This document shows, piece by piece, positions 34,649 through 43,869 of a DNA stretch of 64,000 nucleotides; position 1 is the first letter of the stretch, and each line of letters opens with the position of its first letter. The position numbers and the translations under genes were made by a program. Under the pieces are notes generated by a model that searched no databases, was not told where the DNA came from, and worked only from the letters and a program-made list of their open reading frames with translations. The DNA comes from Aquibacillus saliphilus (lineage in GTDB: Bacteria > Bacillota > Bacilli > Bacillales > Amphibacillaceae). The DNA lies in contig NZ_JAIZAP010000022.1 of the NCBI RefSeq assembly GCF_020404745.1, positions 18,106 through 82,105 of the forward strand, read 5' to 3'.

Positions 34649-35935
34649 TTGCTGGAGGTGAAAAAGATTAAAAGAAAAATTTTATTTATGCTCACTAGCA
34701 TGAACATAGGTGGTGTGGAAAAATCACTATTGTCCTTACTCTCCGCAATGCCTATAAATAAATATACTGTTAAGGTCCTTTTATTAGAGAAAAAAGGAGC
34801 ATTTTTAAAGCACATTCCAGCTTGGGTAGAGGTGGAGGAGGTTAATTGGTTTGAAGAAATCAAACCAATTATTATGCAACCACCTCAACAGACAGTAGCT
34901 GACTATTGGAGTGGAAAGAAGTTCTTTAAAATCCCTACATTTGTTGGTAAGTATTACTTATCGAAAAAACTTAATGATAGATATATCTATTATAAGGAAG
35001 TTTTCAAAAGTATTCCTAATAACTCAAATGAATATGACGTTGCTATTGCTTATCAAGGACCGACTGATGTGATTGATTATTATATAGCAAACAAAGTAAT
35101 AGCAAAAAAGAAAATAGCGTGGATACATTTTGACGTCGAAAATCATTTGATTAATCAAAAATTATATAAAAAATTGCATGAGAAATATAATAAGGTGTTT
35201 GTTGTATCAGAAGAGGCTAGGCAACATTTAGTTAATCTTATTCCTAATGATAAAAATAAGACGGAGGTCTTATTTAATATCATTTCACCTGATCTAGTTG
35301 AAAAAATGTCTCAAGAAAAGGTAGTAGATTTTGATGAAAAGCATAATGGAATTAATATTGTGACAGTTGGGAGGCTTTCTTTAGAAAAAGGTCAGGATAT
35401 CGCGATTAAAGTTTTATCAAAATTGAAAGAAAATGGTTATAACGTTAACTGGTATTGCATAGGTGATGGAAAAGCCAGAAAGGAATATGAAAATCTAATT
35501 ACTAGGTACAATTTAGAAGATTCTTTTATCCTATTAGGAGCCAAAGAAAACCCTTACCCTTATGTCAAAAATGCTGATATCTATGTTCAACCCTCAAGAC
35601 ATGAAGGGTTTTGTCTAACACTTGCAGAGGCAAAATGTCTATGTAAGCCACTTATATCCACAAATTTCACTGGAGCAAAGGAACAGATTAAAGATGGTTA
35701 TAATGGGTTAATTGTGAAAAAAAATATTGATGAATTACTCGGAAAAATAAAATTTCTAATTGAAAACCCTAAAAAAAGAGAAAATCTTTCAAGTAATCTA
35801 TGGAAACAAAAAGTGGATACATCAAGTGAAGTAGCAAAACTATTGAATTATATAGATGATGAGAGGAGTCATGGTTATGAATCCGAAGATAAGTATAATA
35901 GTTCCAGTGTACAAAGTGGAACCATACATTCATAA
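34649..35935 (+). CDS. Glycosyltransferase family 4
   Basis: About 420 residues, GT-B: ILFMLTSMNIGGVEKSLLSL, YDVAIAYQGPTDVIDYYIANK, IAWIHFDVENHLIN, VTVGRLSLEKGQDIA, VQPSRHEGFCLTLAEAKCLC. A close paralogue of the protein encoded upstream (shared FTGAKEQI block). The ribosome binding site GGAGGTGA (34654-34661) points to a start near 34667, where the codon is ATT; the given TTG 34649 and the GTG 34658 lie before or within that site. The last ~20 residues (after IDDERS) overlap the next gene and look like a read-on tail. Confidence 0.85.
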   Translation: MLEVKKIKRKILFMLTSMNIGGVEKSLLSLLSAMPINKYTVKVLLLEKKGAFLKHIPAWVEVEEVNWFEEIKPIIMQPPQQTVADYWSGKKFFKIPTFVGKYYLSKKLNDRYIYYKEVFKSIPNNSNEYDVAIAYQGPTDVIDYYIANKVIAKKKIAWIHFDVENHLINQKLYKKLHEKYNKVFVVSEEARQHLVNLIPNDKNKTEVLFNIISPDLVEKMSQEKVVDFDEKHNGINIVTVGRLSLEKGQDIAIKVLSKLKENGYNVNWYCIGDGKARKEYENLITRYNLEDSFILLGAKENPYPYVKNADIYVQPSRHEGFCLTLAEAKCLCKPLISTNFTGAKEQIKDGYNGLIVKKNIDELLGKIKFLIENPKKRENLSSNLWKQKVDTSSEVAKLLNYIDDERSHGYESEDKYNSSSVQSGTIHS

Positions 35936-36893
35936 GTGCATTGATTCTATACTAGCTCAAACTTTTACAGATTTTGAGCTAATTCTTATAGATGATGGTT
36001 CACCTGATCGATGTGGTGAGATATGTGATGAATATGCTAATAATGATAATAGAGTTAAGGTTATACATAAAGAAAATGGAGGTGTTTCTGAAGCTAGGAA
36101 CTCAGGAATAGATAGAGCGGTGGGTGAATATATTATATTTGTTGACAGTGACGATTGGATTGAAAGTTACTCTTTGCAAATGTTAAATGAAAACATTAGC
36201 GACCCTAAAATTGATGTAGTTATATTTGGTCTAGTAAAAGATATTCATTCTAAAAACAAACTTATAAAAAGTGAATCAAACGGGTTTTATAAAAAAATAA
36301 ATTTAAATATTACTGAACTAAGTAACAACTTTATTTATTTTCTTAATTCTGTTGGAATGCATCCATCTTGGATGTATCTATTCAAAGCAAAAATTATAAA
36401 GAATTTTAATCTGTATTTTAATAGTGATTTAGTTCTGTATGAGGATTTTGATTTTAATTTAAGATATTTAATGAACTGCAATAAGATTACGTTACTTCCG
36501 GATGCTTTGTATCATTATAATCTGTATGTTTCAGTAGATTTATTGGCAAAGCGAAATAAAATTAATATAATATCAGATATTTCAACTGTATGCACATCTT
36601 TATTCGATTTCTTAAAAAACACGGTGGGGAAAAAAGATATTGAAAAACAGGTTCTTGAATATATTCTCCCGATATATACTTTATGTTTTCGAAATATTGT
36701 AATACACAGAAATAAATCCGACTTAGCATACAAAATCATAATGATGAAGCAAATAAAGAAAGACTTAGTGTTTAATATTTTGATACAACAATATGGATAT
36801 TCACTAAAATTTTATAGAATTCTAGGTTCACTATTGAATAAAAATTTATATTTGGCGGCTTATTTCCTTATACTAGTTAAGTTTAATAAATAA
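35877..36893 (+). CDS. Glycosyltransferase family 2, EpsJ-like
   Basis: A 338-residue GT-A enzyme: ISIIVPVYKVEPYIHKCIDSI, LILIDDGSPDRCGEICDEY, VIHKENGGVSEARNSGIDRA and FVDSDDWIESYSLQM. ATG 35877 sits eight bases after GGAG; earlier in-frame ATGs lie before or too close to this site. It overlaps the preceding gene by 59 bases. C-terminal half is helical and very A+T-rich in codon use. Probably adds one sugar of the repeat unit. Confidence 0.87.
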   Translation: MNPKISIIVPVYKVEPYIHKCIDSILAQTFTDFELILIDDGSPDRCGEICDEYANNDNRVKVIHKENGGVSEARNSGIDRAVGEYIIFVDSDDWIESYSLQMLNENISDPKIDVVIFGLVKDIHSKNKLIKSESNGFYKKINLNITELSNNFIYFLNSVGMHPSWMYLFKAKIIKNFNLYFNSDLVLYEDFDFNLRYLMNCNKITLLPDALYHYNLYVSVDLLAKRNKINIISDISTVCTSLFDFLKNTVGKKDIEKQVLEYILPIYTLCFRNIVIHRNKSDLAYKIIMMKQIKKDLVFNILIQQYGYSLKFYRILGSLLNKNLYLAAYFLILVKFNK

Positions 36894-36916
36894 TTAATTT
36901 TGTGTGAGGAGGTGTT

Positions 36917-37885
36917 ATGTTGGAGGAAAAGATAAGTATAATTGTCCCAGTTTATAATGTGGAGAAATACTTGGGGAAATGTGTTAATTCAATTTTAAAA
37001 CAATCATATCAAAATTTTGAATTAATACTCGTTGACGATGGTTCCCAGGACAATTGTGGGATGATTTGTGATCGTCTTGCAAAAAATGATAAAAGAATCA
37101 AAGTAATACACAAAAGTAATGGAGGCTTGTCTTCGGCTAGGAATGCAGGGTTGAAATTCGCAACTGGGAAATATATTTCATTTATTGATAGCGATGATTA
37201 TATACATCCGAATATGTACGAAATTCTCTATAATTATTTGCAGAAGTACTGCTCAGATATAGTTATATGTGATTTTGTAAGAGTTCTAGAGAATGTAAAA
37301 CATCCTTATGAGAAAATTAATGTGGATCAAAATGTCAGAAATTATTCAAATATAGAAGCACTAGAAAATATATATACGAGTTTGGGTACAACATTCATTG
37401 TATCCTGGAACAAATTGTATAAAAGACATTTATTTTTTAATTTAAAATTCGAAGAAGGCAGAATACATGAAGATGAATTTATAGCACATAAAATTTTGTA
37501 TAAAAGTTCAAAGATAACATATGTACAGTGTGAATTATATTATTATGTTCAAAGAGAGGATGGAATAATAAATTCTCCATTTAATATAAAGAAAATAGAT
37601 GCTATTTATGCAAATTTAGATAGAATAAATTTTTTGAATTCAATAAATCAAATACAACTTCGCAGAAAAGCCGAATTCAATTTTATACTATTATTTTTTC
37701 AGCTTTACTTTAAAGTGAAAAAAGAGTGTGATAAACCTAATTATGAGTTGAAAATTTTAAGGAAAAAGTTCCGTGGTATTTTATTATTTTTAATTAAGAA
37801 TCCTTATTTTAAATCTAAAGAAAAACTAATGTGGATTATATTTATAATACATCCTAATCTTTATGAGAATCGAATTAATAAGTAA
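36917..37885 (+). CDS. Glycosyltransferase family 2, EpsJ-like
   Basis: A 322-residue GT-A enzyme: ISIIVPVYNVEKYLGKCVNS, LILVDDGSQDNCGMICDRLA, VIHKSNGGLSSARNAGLKFA and FIDSDDYIHPNMYEIL, then KLYKRHLF and EGRIHEDEFIAHKI, a helical tail of basic character. GAGGAGGTGTT gives a strong start at ATG 36917. It is followed by a hairpin and a 285-bp gap, the largest in this half of the locus. Confidence 0.88.
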   Translation: MLEEKISIIVPVYNVEKYLGKCVNSILKQSYQNFELILVDDGSQDNCGMICDRLAKNDKRIKVIHKSNGGLSSARNAGLKFATGKYISFIDSDDYIHPNMYEILYNYLQKYCSDIVICDFVRVLENVKHPYEKINVDQNVRNYSNIEALENIYTSLGTTFIVSWNKLYKRHLFFNLKFEEGRIHEDEFIAHKILYKSSKITYVQCELYYYVQREDGIINSPFNIKKIDAIYANLDRINFLNSINQIQLRRKAEFNFILLFFQLYFKVKKECDKPNYELKILRKKFRGILLFLIKNPYFKSKEKLMWIIFIIHPNLYENRINK

Positions 37886-37893
37886 AACACTTT

Positions 37894-37931
37894 AAATCTA
37901 ATTATGCAGAATAATAGGAATAATTAGATTT
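37894..37931 (+). other. A+T-rich hairpin after the glycosyltransferase at 36917
   Basis: AAATCTAATTAT (37894-37905) is the exact reverse complement of ATAATTAGATTT (37920-37931), with a 14-base loop; only a short T stretch follows. A weak terminator is likely. The remaining gap up to 38170 holds only a 32-codon frame (38046 on) without a ribosome binding site and no recognised feature. Confidence 0.5.
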
Positions 37932-38170
37932 TAATTAAAGGGGAACAGTATGGGAGGTTAATTAGTTGAATGAATTGAAGGTGTGACTGCTTAAATGAGA
38001 CAAAGATAGTTATACCAGTAGGGCTTAATAGCTGAAATATTAGAATGAAAAGAGCAACAATGATTTATTTGCATACCATGTCAAACCATATTCAAAAAAT
38101 ATTAGAAGATTTAATAAGTTCTAATAGCAACTTAGTTTTTTAAATAAACAAATGAAAGGAGATATTTTGT

Positions 38171-39193
38171 ATGGTTAAAGTAAGCTTTATTGTTTCTGCA
38201 TATAATATTCAAGACTATATATCGAAATGTGTACAATCATTAATGAATCAAACACTTGAAGATATTGAAATAATTATTGTTAATGATGGTTCTACAGATA
38301 ATACTTTTAGTGAAATTGAAAAGATAACTAAGGAAGATAATAGAATCGAAATAATTGATAAAAACAATGAAGGAGTAATGAGAGCAAGGGAAACAGGGTA
38401 TGAACAAGCAAATGGAGAATATATACTCTTTGTTGATGGTGATGATTGGCTTGATGAAAACGCAGCAGAAAAATTATATGAAAAGGCAAAAGAAAAGGAT
38501 TATGATATAGTGTCTTTTGGTTTTTATTTTACTGATGGAGAAAAGAAGGTAAAAGGGATTTCAGTGAGAAATGACTTGTATGATAATTTAAAAGGTGACA
38601 ATTTTTTAGTAATGGTACTAACAAATAAAATATATCCACCATTGTGGAGTAAGTTAATAAAAAGAAGTTTTATTAAAAGTAATAATGTTGTATTCCCTAA
38701 TTTTATTGAAAAAGCTCAAGATTTAGCTTTTTCATGTTCTCTAGGGATTCATTATCCAAATTCTTGCGTTATAGACGATTGTCTATATTATTATTTCACA
38801 TCTAGAAGTACCTCGGTTACAAATACAATGTCCCCAATAATTTTTGAAGTGGAAAAAGCCGTTAGCTTTATTCGAAAGCAATTAAAATTTAATAATATGT
38901 TAAAGAGTTATAAAGAAGAGTTTGACTTTTTAGCTTTCTATCATCTTTATTGGGTCAATAGAAGGTTGATATATGATAATAATAAATTCAGTAAACCCAT
39001 TTATAAAATGTGGAAAAGCACGGGAATAGACCTCAGAAAAAATAAGTATTTTAATCATTTAATAATGAAAGAATCATTTAAGGCAAGAGTAATCATAAAG
39101 ATGATTATATATAACTATACTTTGGGAAGATTGATTGTAAATTTTCATGGGTTTTATATTAATATTTTAAAAAAGCGAAACACATTTGTTTGA
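38171..39193 (+). CDS. Glycosyltransferase family 2
   Basis: A 340-residue GT-A enzyme: VSFIVSAYNIQDYISKCVQS, IIIVNDGSTDNTFSEIEKI, IIDKNNEGVMRARETGYEQA and FVDGDDWLDENAAEKL (here DGDD in place of the commoner DSDD). The C-terminal half is helical with several aromatic residues and ends in a hydrophobic stretch (YTLGRLIVNFHGFYINIL). AAAGGAGATATTTTGT before the ATG. The end of the gene lies in a small hairpin (AAACACA 39178 with TGTGTTT 39196). Confidence 0.87.
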   Translation: MVKVSFIVSAYNIQDYISKCVQSLMNQTLEDIEIIIVNDGSTDNTFSEIEKITKEDNRIEIIDKNNEGVMRARETGYEQANGEYILFVDGDDWLDENAAEKLYEKAKEKDYDIVSFGFYFTDGEKKVKGISVRNDLYDNLKGDNFLVMVLTNKIYPPLWSKLIKRSFIKSNNVVFPNFIEKAQDLAFSCSLGIHYPNSCVIDDCLYYYFTSRSTSVTNTMSPIIFEVEKAVSFIRKQLKFNNMLKSYKEEFDFLAFYHLYWVNRRLIYDNNKFSKPIYKMWKSTGIDLRKNKYFNHLIMKESFKARVIIKMIIYNYTLGRLIVNFHGFYINILKKRNTFV

Positions 39194-39306
39194 ATTGTGT
39201 TTTATATAATAAATGTATTGAAGTGGAATAATACCCACTTGCAAACCGATCCAATTATTTAAACCTTGTTTCAGTTTAAAAAAATTAATAATAAGGAGGA
39301 TGAAAA

Positions 39307-41079
39307 ATGAAAGTTACTTTATTAAAACTTTTAACACTTTTCAACAAAAGTGAAAAGAAAAAACTATTAATATTGTTCTTTATGATGATAGTTGCTGCTA
39401 TATTTGAAACGATTGGAATAGGATTAATTGTTCCATTTGTAGGTATTATAACTAATCCTGATATCATTCAAGAACAAGCAATTTTATCATTTTTATATCA
39501 AGTGTTTAATTTCCAATCAACCAAAGCTTTTATCGTATTTTCAGTTGTTTTATTACTGACGATATTTGTTATGAAAAATCTATATTTACTACTTTTTAAT
39601 TACGCACAATTTAAAGTCATTTTGAATCAACAAGTTAAGTTATCAAGTATATTGTTTAAAGAATACCTAACAAAGCCATATTCATTCCATTTACAGCGAA
39701 ATACAGCAGACTTACTTAGGAATATAAATGGGGAAGTATCCAAATTGTTTCAAGGAATTATCATGTCAGGTTTTCAGCTATTTACCGAAATTCTTGTGAC
39801 TACATGTATTTTAGTGTTGTTATTAGTAACAGCACCAATTGCAACTTTAGTAGCTGCTACCTTATTAGGTGGGAGTGTTTTTTTATTCTTTGCATTTCTT
39901 CGTAAAAAAATCAGCCTTTTGGGAAAAGAACAGCAAAAGGTAAATGGAACGATGATAAAGTGGGTAAACCAAGGGTTAGGAGCAAGCAAAGAAGTTAAAG
40001 TATCAGGAAAAGAGAGCTTCTTTATTAACTCTTATACTGGTCAAAGTCAAATCAAGGCTAACAACAGCCGATATATGAAGATGTTAGAACTAGTACCTAA
40101 ATTATTTATTGAAACATTATTGGTATCTATTGTTCTAATTACGATGCTTATACTTGTTTTTCAAGGAACAAATACAACGCAAATTGTATCAACGATGGCA
40201 CTGTTTGCTATGGCAGCTTTTCGATTAATGCCTTCAATTACACGAATTGTGTCATTGATTACCACTATCCGATACAGCCAACCAGCTCTAACTGTTGTTT
40301 ATGACGATTTGTTTCAGAATAAGACAGAAATTACAGAGATTAATCTTAATGAATCAATATTCGTTAATAGAGGGGGAAGAACCTTTACTGACTCAATACA
40401 ATTAAATAATATATCATTTCGTTATCCTAATCAAAATGATTATTCAATAATGAATGTATCATTAACCATCCCTATTGGTAAATCTGTTGCATTTATAGGG
40501 GAATCAGGTGCTGGAAAAACAACAATTGTTGATATCATTTTAGGACTATTTCGTCCAGAAAATGGAACTGTATTAATTGATAAAAAACCCCTTTTAAATC
40601 AAAAAAAGTTATGGCAGCAAAAAATAGGTTATATACCACAATCAATTTTTCTATCTGACGATACAATTCGTGGGAATGTTGCTTTTGGAATAGGCCTTGA
40701 TCAAATTGAAGAGGTTGAAGTTTGGAGGGCCTTGGAACAAGCGCAATTAAAAGAATTTGTTGAAGCACTTCCTGATCAACTTGAAACTTCTGTAGGCGAG
40801 AGAGGCGTTAGACTTTCAGGTGGTCAACGACAACGTATTGGTATAGCCAGAGCACTATATCATAATCCAGAGATATTATTTATGGATGAAGCAACATCAG
40901 CATTAGATAATGAAACAGAAAAAGAAATAATGAAGGCAATTGATGGATTAAAAGGTGAAAAAACCCTAATCATAATTGCCCATAGGTTAAGTACTATAAA
41001 AAACTGTGATATCGTTTTCGAGATGAATAAGAGTAGACTTGTAAGTATAAATAATAAACAAGAACATTCAATAATATAA
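39307..41079 (+). CDS. ABC transporter ATP-binding/permease protein, PglK-like flippase
   Basis: A 590-residue half-transporter with fused domains. Membrane part about 20-320 with six helices (ETIGIGLIVPFVGIITNP near residues 38-55 is the pattern of PglK-type lipid-linked oligosaccharide flippases). The nucleotide-binding domain has Walker A GESGAGKTT, the ABC signature LSGGQRQRIGIARAL, Walker B ILFMDEATSALD and the H-loop IIAHRLST. It closes the polysaccharide locus, and no Wzx/EpsK-like flippase is seen, so moving the lipid-linked repeat unit across the membrane is its probable task. ATAAGGAGGATGAAAA precedes ATG. Confidence 0.87.
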   Translation: MKVTLLKLLTLFNKSEKKKLLILFFMMIVAAIFETIGIGLIVPFVGIITNPDIIQEQAILSFLYQVFNFQSTKAFIVFSVVLLLTIFVMKNLYLLLFNYAQFKVILNQQVKLSSILFKEYLTKPYSFHLQRNTADLLRNINGEVSKLFQGIIMSGFQLFTEILVTTCILVLLLVTAPIATLVAATLLGGSVFLFFAFLRKKISLLGKEQQKVNGTMIKWVNQGLGASKEVKVSGKESFFINSYTGQSQIKANNSRYMKMLELVPKLFIETLLVSIVLITMLILVFQGTNTTQIVSTMALFAMAAFRLMPSITRIVSLITTIRYSQPALTVVYDDLFQNKTEITEINLNESIFVNRGGRTFTDSIQLNNISFRYPNQNDYSIMNVSLTIPIGKSVAFIGESGAGKTTIVDIILGLFRPENGTVLIDKKPLLNQKKLWQQKIGYIPQSIFLSDDTIRGNVAFGIGLDQIEEVEVWRALEQAQLKEFVEALPDQLETSVGERGVRLSGGQRQRIGIARALYHNPEILFMDEATSALDNETEKEIMKAIDGLKGEKTLIIIAHRLSTIKNCDIVFEMNKSRLVSINNKQEHSII

Positions 41080-41119
41080 TCTATTTGACGCTTACTTTAC
41101 TAGTGGTTATGAACTCTAG

Positions 41120-41398
41120 TTCAGCCTAGGAAAATTTAATATATCAACATCGAAGTTTAAGAAAAATTTCATTCGGTCTTTAAGTTACTTAGTGTTATTA
41201 ATTTTTATAGCAATTCCATATCTTGCTGGCAAACCAGAAGTCTTGTCGGGTGGTATCGACAGAGTCTTGCTTAATTTCTTTTTATTATCGAACTCTTACA
41301 ACGGTGCATGGTGGTATTTACAGACCTACGTCATTGTTGTATTGTTAGCGCCACTATTAATTAAACTAGTGCAGAAGCATAATTCTTTTTTCTATTAA
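41120..41398 (+). pseudogene. Remnant of an acyltransferase-3 family membrane protein
   Basis: After a TAG at 41117, a frame reads FSLGKFNISTSKFKKNFIRS, then LVLLIFIAIPYLAGK and NFFLLSNSYNGAWWYLQTYV, ending at TAA 41398. SYNGAWWYLQTY is the hallmark of a middle segment of acyltransferase-3 (OafA/YrhL-type) proteins, which are ~340 residues with ten helices and acetylate polysaccharides. Both ends are missing and the start has no ribosome binding site. The remainder of the gap to 41649 holds the lasso promoter. The polymer may once have been O-acetylated. Confidence 0.75.
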
Positions 41399-41518
41399 TG
41401 GTCTCAGGTATTATCTATTTCATTACCTATTGTAGCAATTTAATTTTGTAATTGATTTCGGTGATAATTCAATTGTAAATATTTTAGAGAATGCAACAGT
41501 TTAAGTTTATTTCACGAC

Positions 41519-41550
41519 TTGTAAATTACTGATTTGTTCTTTATAACGAA
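41519..41550 (+). promoter_or_regulatory. Promoter of the first lasso unit with SinR-like operator
   Basis: TTGTAA (41519-41524), 17 bases, TATAAC (41542-41547). The -10 is covered by TTCTTTATAACGAA (41537-41550), preceded by G to form GTTCTTT; one base differs from the exact palindrome before eps. It lies 100 bp before the synthetase start, leaving a 5' leader without recognised structure. Confidence 0.6.
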
Positions 41551-41649
41551 ATGAGTGATTGCATTTATTTTGATAATCATAAAATTTTTAAATTGAATGG
41601 CAACCAGTTATTTTTAATTGGGAATTTATTTTAAATTGGAGAGTGAACT

Positions 41650-43644
41650 ATGAGTGCTATTGCTGGAATCCTTCATTGTAATAAAGAACCTATACCAATT
41701 GGACATAGCAATGGAATGATGAAGAAATTACAATTTCCTGCTGATGATATCAAAGTGTTGTATAGAGATTATCTATTCTTTGGATGTCATGCGCAATGGA
41801 TTACACCTGAGTCAGTTGGAGAGCCGTTACCATACTATGACAACGAAAGGAAACTAGCAATTACTGCTGATGCTATTATTGATAATCGGAATGAATTGTT
41901 TCAGAAGTTGCAGGTAGGTAAGGATGAAGGAAAGATAATGCCTGATAGCCAGCTGATCTTACTCGCCTACTATAAATGGGGCGAAGATACACCGAAGCAT
42001 TTAATTGGTGATTTTGCCTTTATGATTTGGGATGAGAAAGAACATAAGCTTTTTGGAGCGAGAGATTTTTCAGGAAGCAGGACACTATATTACTTTAATA
42101 ATCAAAATCGGTTTGGTTTTTGCACAATAATGGAACCATTACTGTCATTACCATACGTGAAGAAGAAGTTGAATGAACAATGGCTTGCAGAATATCTTGC
42201 TATTCCTAATATGATTGATAGTGTTAATGCTTCTTCGACAGTAATAAAAGATATTAAACAGGTTCCCCCTTCACATACTATTACTATGATTGATGGGAAA
42301 ACTACTATTTCAAGGTACTACACTTTAGATCTGAACAAAACAATAAAATTTAAGAAAGATAAAGATTACGTAGAATCTTTCCGAGAGGTTTTTCAGGAAG
42401 CCGTTGATGCAAGGTTACGTACGGATTATCCTGTGGGCTCTCAACTAAGTGGGGGACTGGATTCGAGCTCCGTTGTTGGTTTTGCTGCGAAACCATTGAT
42501 GAAAAAGAACAGAACTTTACATACGTTTAGTTTTATTCCTGAAAGAGATTTCATAGATTGGACGCCTAAATATAGAATGGCAGATGAGCGACCATTTATT
42601 AGTTCAACCGTTCAACATCTGAGCAATATAGATGATCACTATTTAGACTTTGCGGGTAAAAGCCCGTTGTCAGAAATAGATGATTGGTTAGAAGTGATGG
42701 AAATGCCCTATAAATTTTTTGAGAATTCTGTATGGGTGAAAGGAATATATGAAAGTGCAAGTCAAAAAGGTATTAAAGTGTTATTAAATGGTTCGAGAGG
42801 TAATTTCGGAATTTCTTGGGGGCCTGCACTAGATTACTATGGAACTTTAATAAAAAAAATGAAGTGGATCAGCCTTTATCGTGAATTGAATCTATACAGT
42901 CAAAACACAGGAGTGAAAGATAAATTCAGAATACTCTCAATAGCAGGTAAAAAAGCATTTCCATTTTTAAATAAATCAAAAGAAGTCTACCAACTACCCA
43001 TGATCATCAACCCTAACCTTGCAGAAAAAACTGATGTTTTTAAAACATTTCATGAACACGGCATTGATAAGAATGGCTCTTCTAATTCAAGTATATACGA
43101 AAAAAGAAATGACCACTTTACGAATCCTGCTATCTGGAATACAACTGGCACAAGCGGAACAAAATTATCTCTTCGTTATTCAATTTGGAATCGTGATCCT
43201 ACTAATGATCTACGTGTTATTCAATTTTGCTTATCGTTACCAGAAGATCAATTTGTCATGAACGGGATGGATCGGGCACTTATTCGAAGAGCAACAAAAG
43301 GGTATCTGCCAGATGAAATTCGTTTGAATCAGCGAGTAAGAGGTATCCAAGGTGCAGATTGGGTCCACCGTGTAGCTCGGTCTTGGGGCCTGTTTATAGA
43401 AGAGTTACTACAGCTAGTTAATGATCCGTTAGTTTCTGATTACTTAAATATTCCCTTACTTCAATTAGCAATTTACAACGCTAAGGAGGGTCCTAAGTTG
43501 AACAATGCATTTGACCCAGAGCTTAGAATATTAATGCGTAGTTTAATCATTTATCGATTTATAAAAAGATTTCATTTGAAAGGAGGTGATAATACATATG
43601 AAGAAGATATGGAAACAGCCAGCGTTGGAGGTTTTGGAAATTAA
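41650..43644 (+). CDS. Lasso peptide macrolactam synthetase C1 (asparagine synthetase-like)
   Basis: A 664-residue asparagine synthetase homologue. Residue 2 is Ser (MSAIAGI), not the Cys needed by glutamine-dependent AsnB, as expected for lasso cyclases. The N-terminal Ntn-like domain is retained (FIGDFAFMIWDE-type block at ~118-130, FGARDFSG). The ATP pyrophosphatase loop is SGGLDSSS (267-274), which adenylates the ring Asp/Glu side chain before attack by the core N-terminus. GGAGAGTGAACT precedes ATG. Its last 47 bases overlap precursor gene A1 and contain its ribosome binding site. Confidence 0.88.
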   Translation: MSAIAGILHCNKEPIPIGHSNGMMKKLQFPADDIKVLYRDYLFFGCHAQWITPESVGEPLPYYDNERKLAITADAIIDNRNELFQKLQVGKDEGKIMPDSQLILLAYYKWGEDTPKHLIGDFAFMIWDEKEHKLFGARDFSGSRTLYYFNNQNRFGFCTIMEPLLSLPYVKKKLNEQWLAEYLAIPNMIDSVNASSTVIKDIKQVPPSHTITMIDGKTTISRYYTLDLNKTIKFKKDKDYVESFREVFQEAVDARLRTDYPVGSQLSGGLDSSSVVGFAAKPLMKKNRTLHTFSFIPERDFIDWTPKYRMADERPFISSTVQHLSNIDDHYLDFAGKSPLSEIDDWLEVMEMPYKFFENSVWVKGIYESASQKGIKVLLNGSRGNFGISWGPALDYYGTLIKKMKWISLYRELNLYSQNTGVKDKFRILSIAGKKAFPFLNKSKEVYQLPMIINPNLAEKTDVFKTFHEHGIDKNGSSNSSIYEKRNDHFTNPAIWNTTGTSGTKLSLRYSIWNRDPTNDLRVIQFCLSLPEDQFVMNGMDRALIRRATKGYLPDEIRLNQRVRGIQGADWVHRVARSWGLFIEELLQLVNDPLVSDYLNIPLLQLAIYNAKEGPKLNNAFDPELRILMRSLIIYRFIKRFHLKGGDNTYEEDMETASVGGFGN

Positions 43645-43729
43645 TATGACTATGCAAGGCGCAGGAATTAGAGATGTAGATGCTACGTTTGAAGATGAAG
43701 ATGAAACTGTACACCTTCATGAAAGTTAA
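43598..43729 (+). CDS. Lasso peptide precursor A1 (paeninodin family)
   Basis: 43 residues. AAAGGAGGTGAT (43580-43591) gives a strong start inside the end of C1. The leader MKKIWKQPALEVLEINMTM has the W-x-x-P-x-L-E-V-L block recognised by B1 proteins and Thr two residues before the likely cut. By alignment with paeninodin (TM followed by A-G-P-G) the core would be 24 residues starting QGAGIRDVD, with the macrolactam on Asp9; cutting one residue later would give Gly1 and Asp8. The tail is strongly acidic (FEDEDET) and ends HLHES, a terminal Ser as in paeninodin, where it is phosphorylated. Confidence 0.85.
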   Translation: MKKIWKQPALEVLEINMTMQGAGIRDVDATFEDEDETVHLHES

Positions 43730-43753
43730 ATCAGAAAAGAGTATGTGTTACTT

Positions 43754-43793
43754 ACCCTTATAAATTTAAACGAATTTATAAGGGTCTTCTTTA
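43754..43793 (+). terminator. Strong terminator after precursor A1
   Basis: ACCCTTATAAATT (43754-43766) pairs exactly with AATTTATAAGGGT (43773-43785), followed by CTTCTTT. It isolates the C1-A1 unit from C2-A2. Confidence 0.88.
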
Positions 43794-43869
43794 ATGAGTC
43801 AATGTTTTATTTCTCAACATTAATTTGAATTTTATTGACATTAAAATACAATAATGATAAGTTATATAG

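Noticed and set aside
38046..38144. 32-codon frame MKRATMIYLHTMSNHIQKIL... in the glycosyltransferase gap
   Set aside because: No ribosome binding site and no resemblance to lasso or other peptide precursors; likely chance or a fragment of a lost gene.
39307..41079. ABC protein at 39307 as a second lasso exporter
   Set aside because: It lies before the acyltransferase remnant and the lasso promoter, and its N-terminal pattern fits oligosaccharide flippases; export in the lasso cluster is covered by 49119-50918.
43019..43261. 80-codon + strand frame inside lasso synthetase C1, considered as a further peptide precursor
   Set aside because: Lies entirely in another frame of the conserved synthetase C-terminal region and has no leader motif or ribosome binding site.
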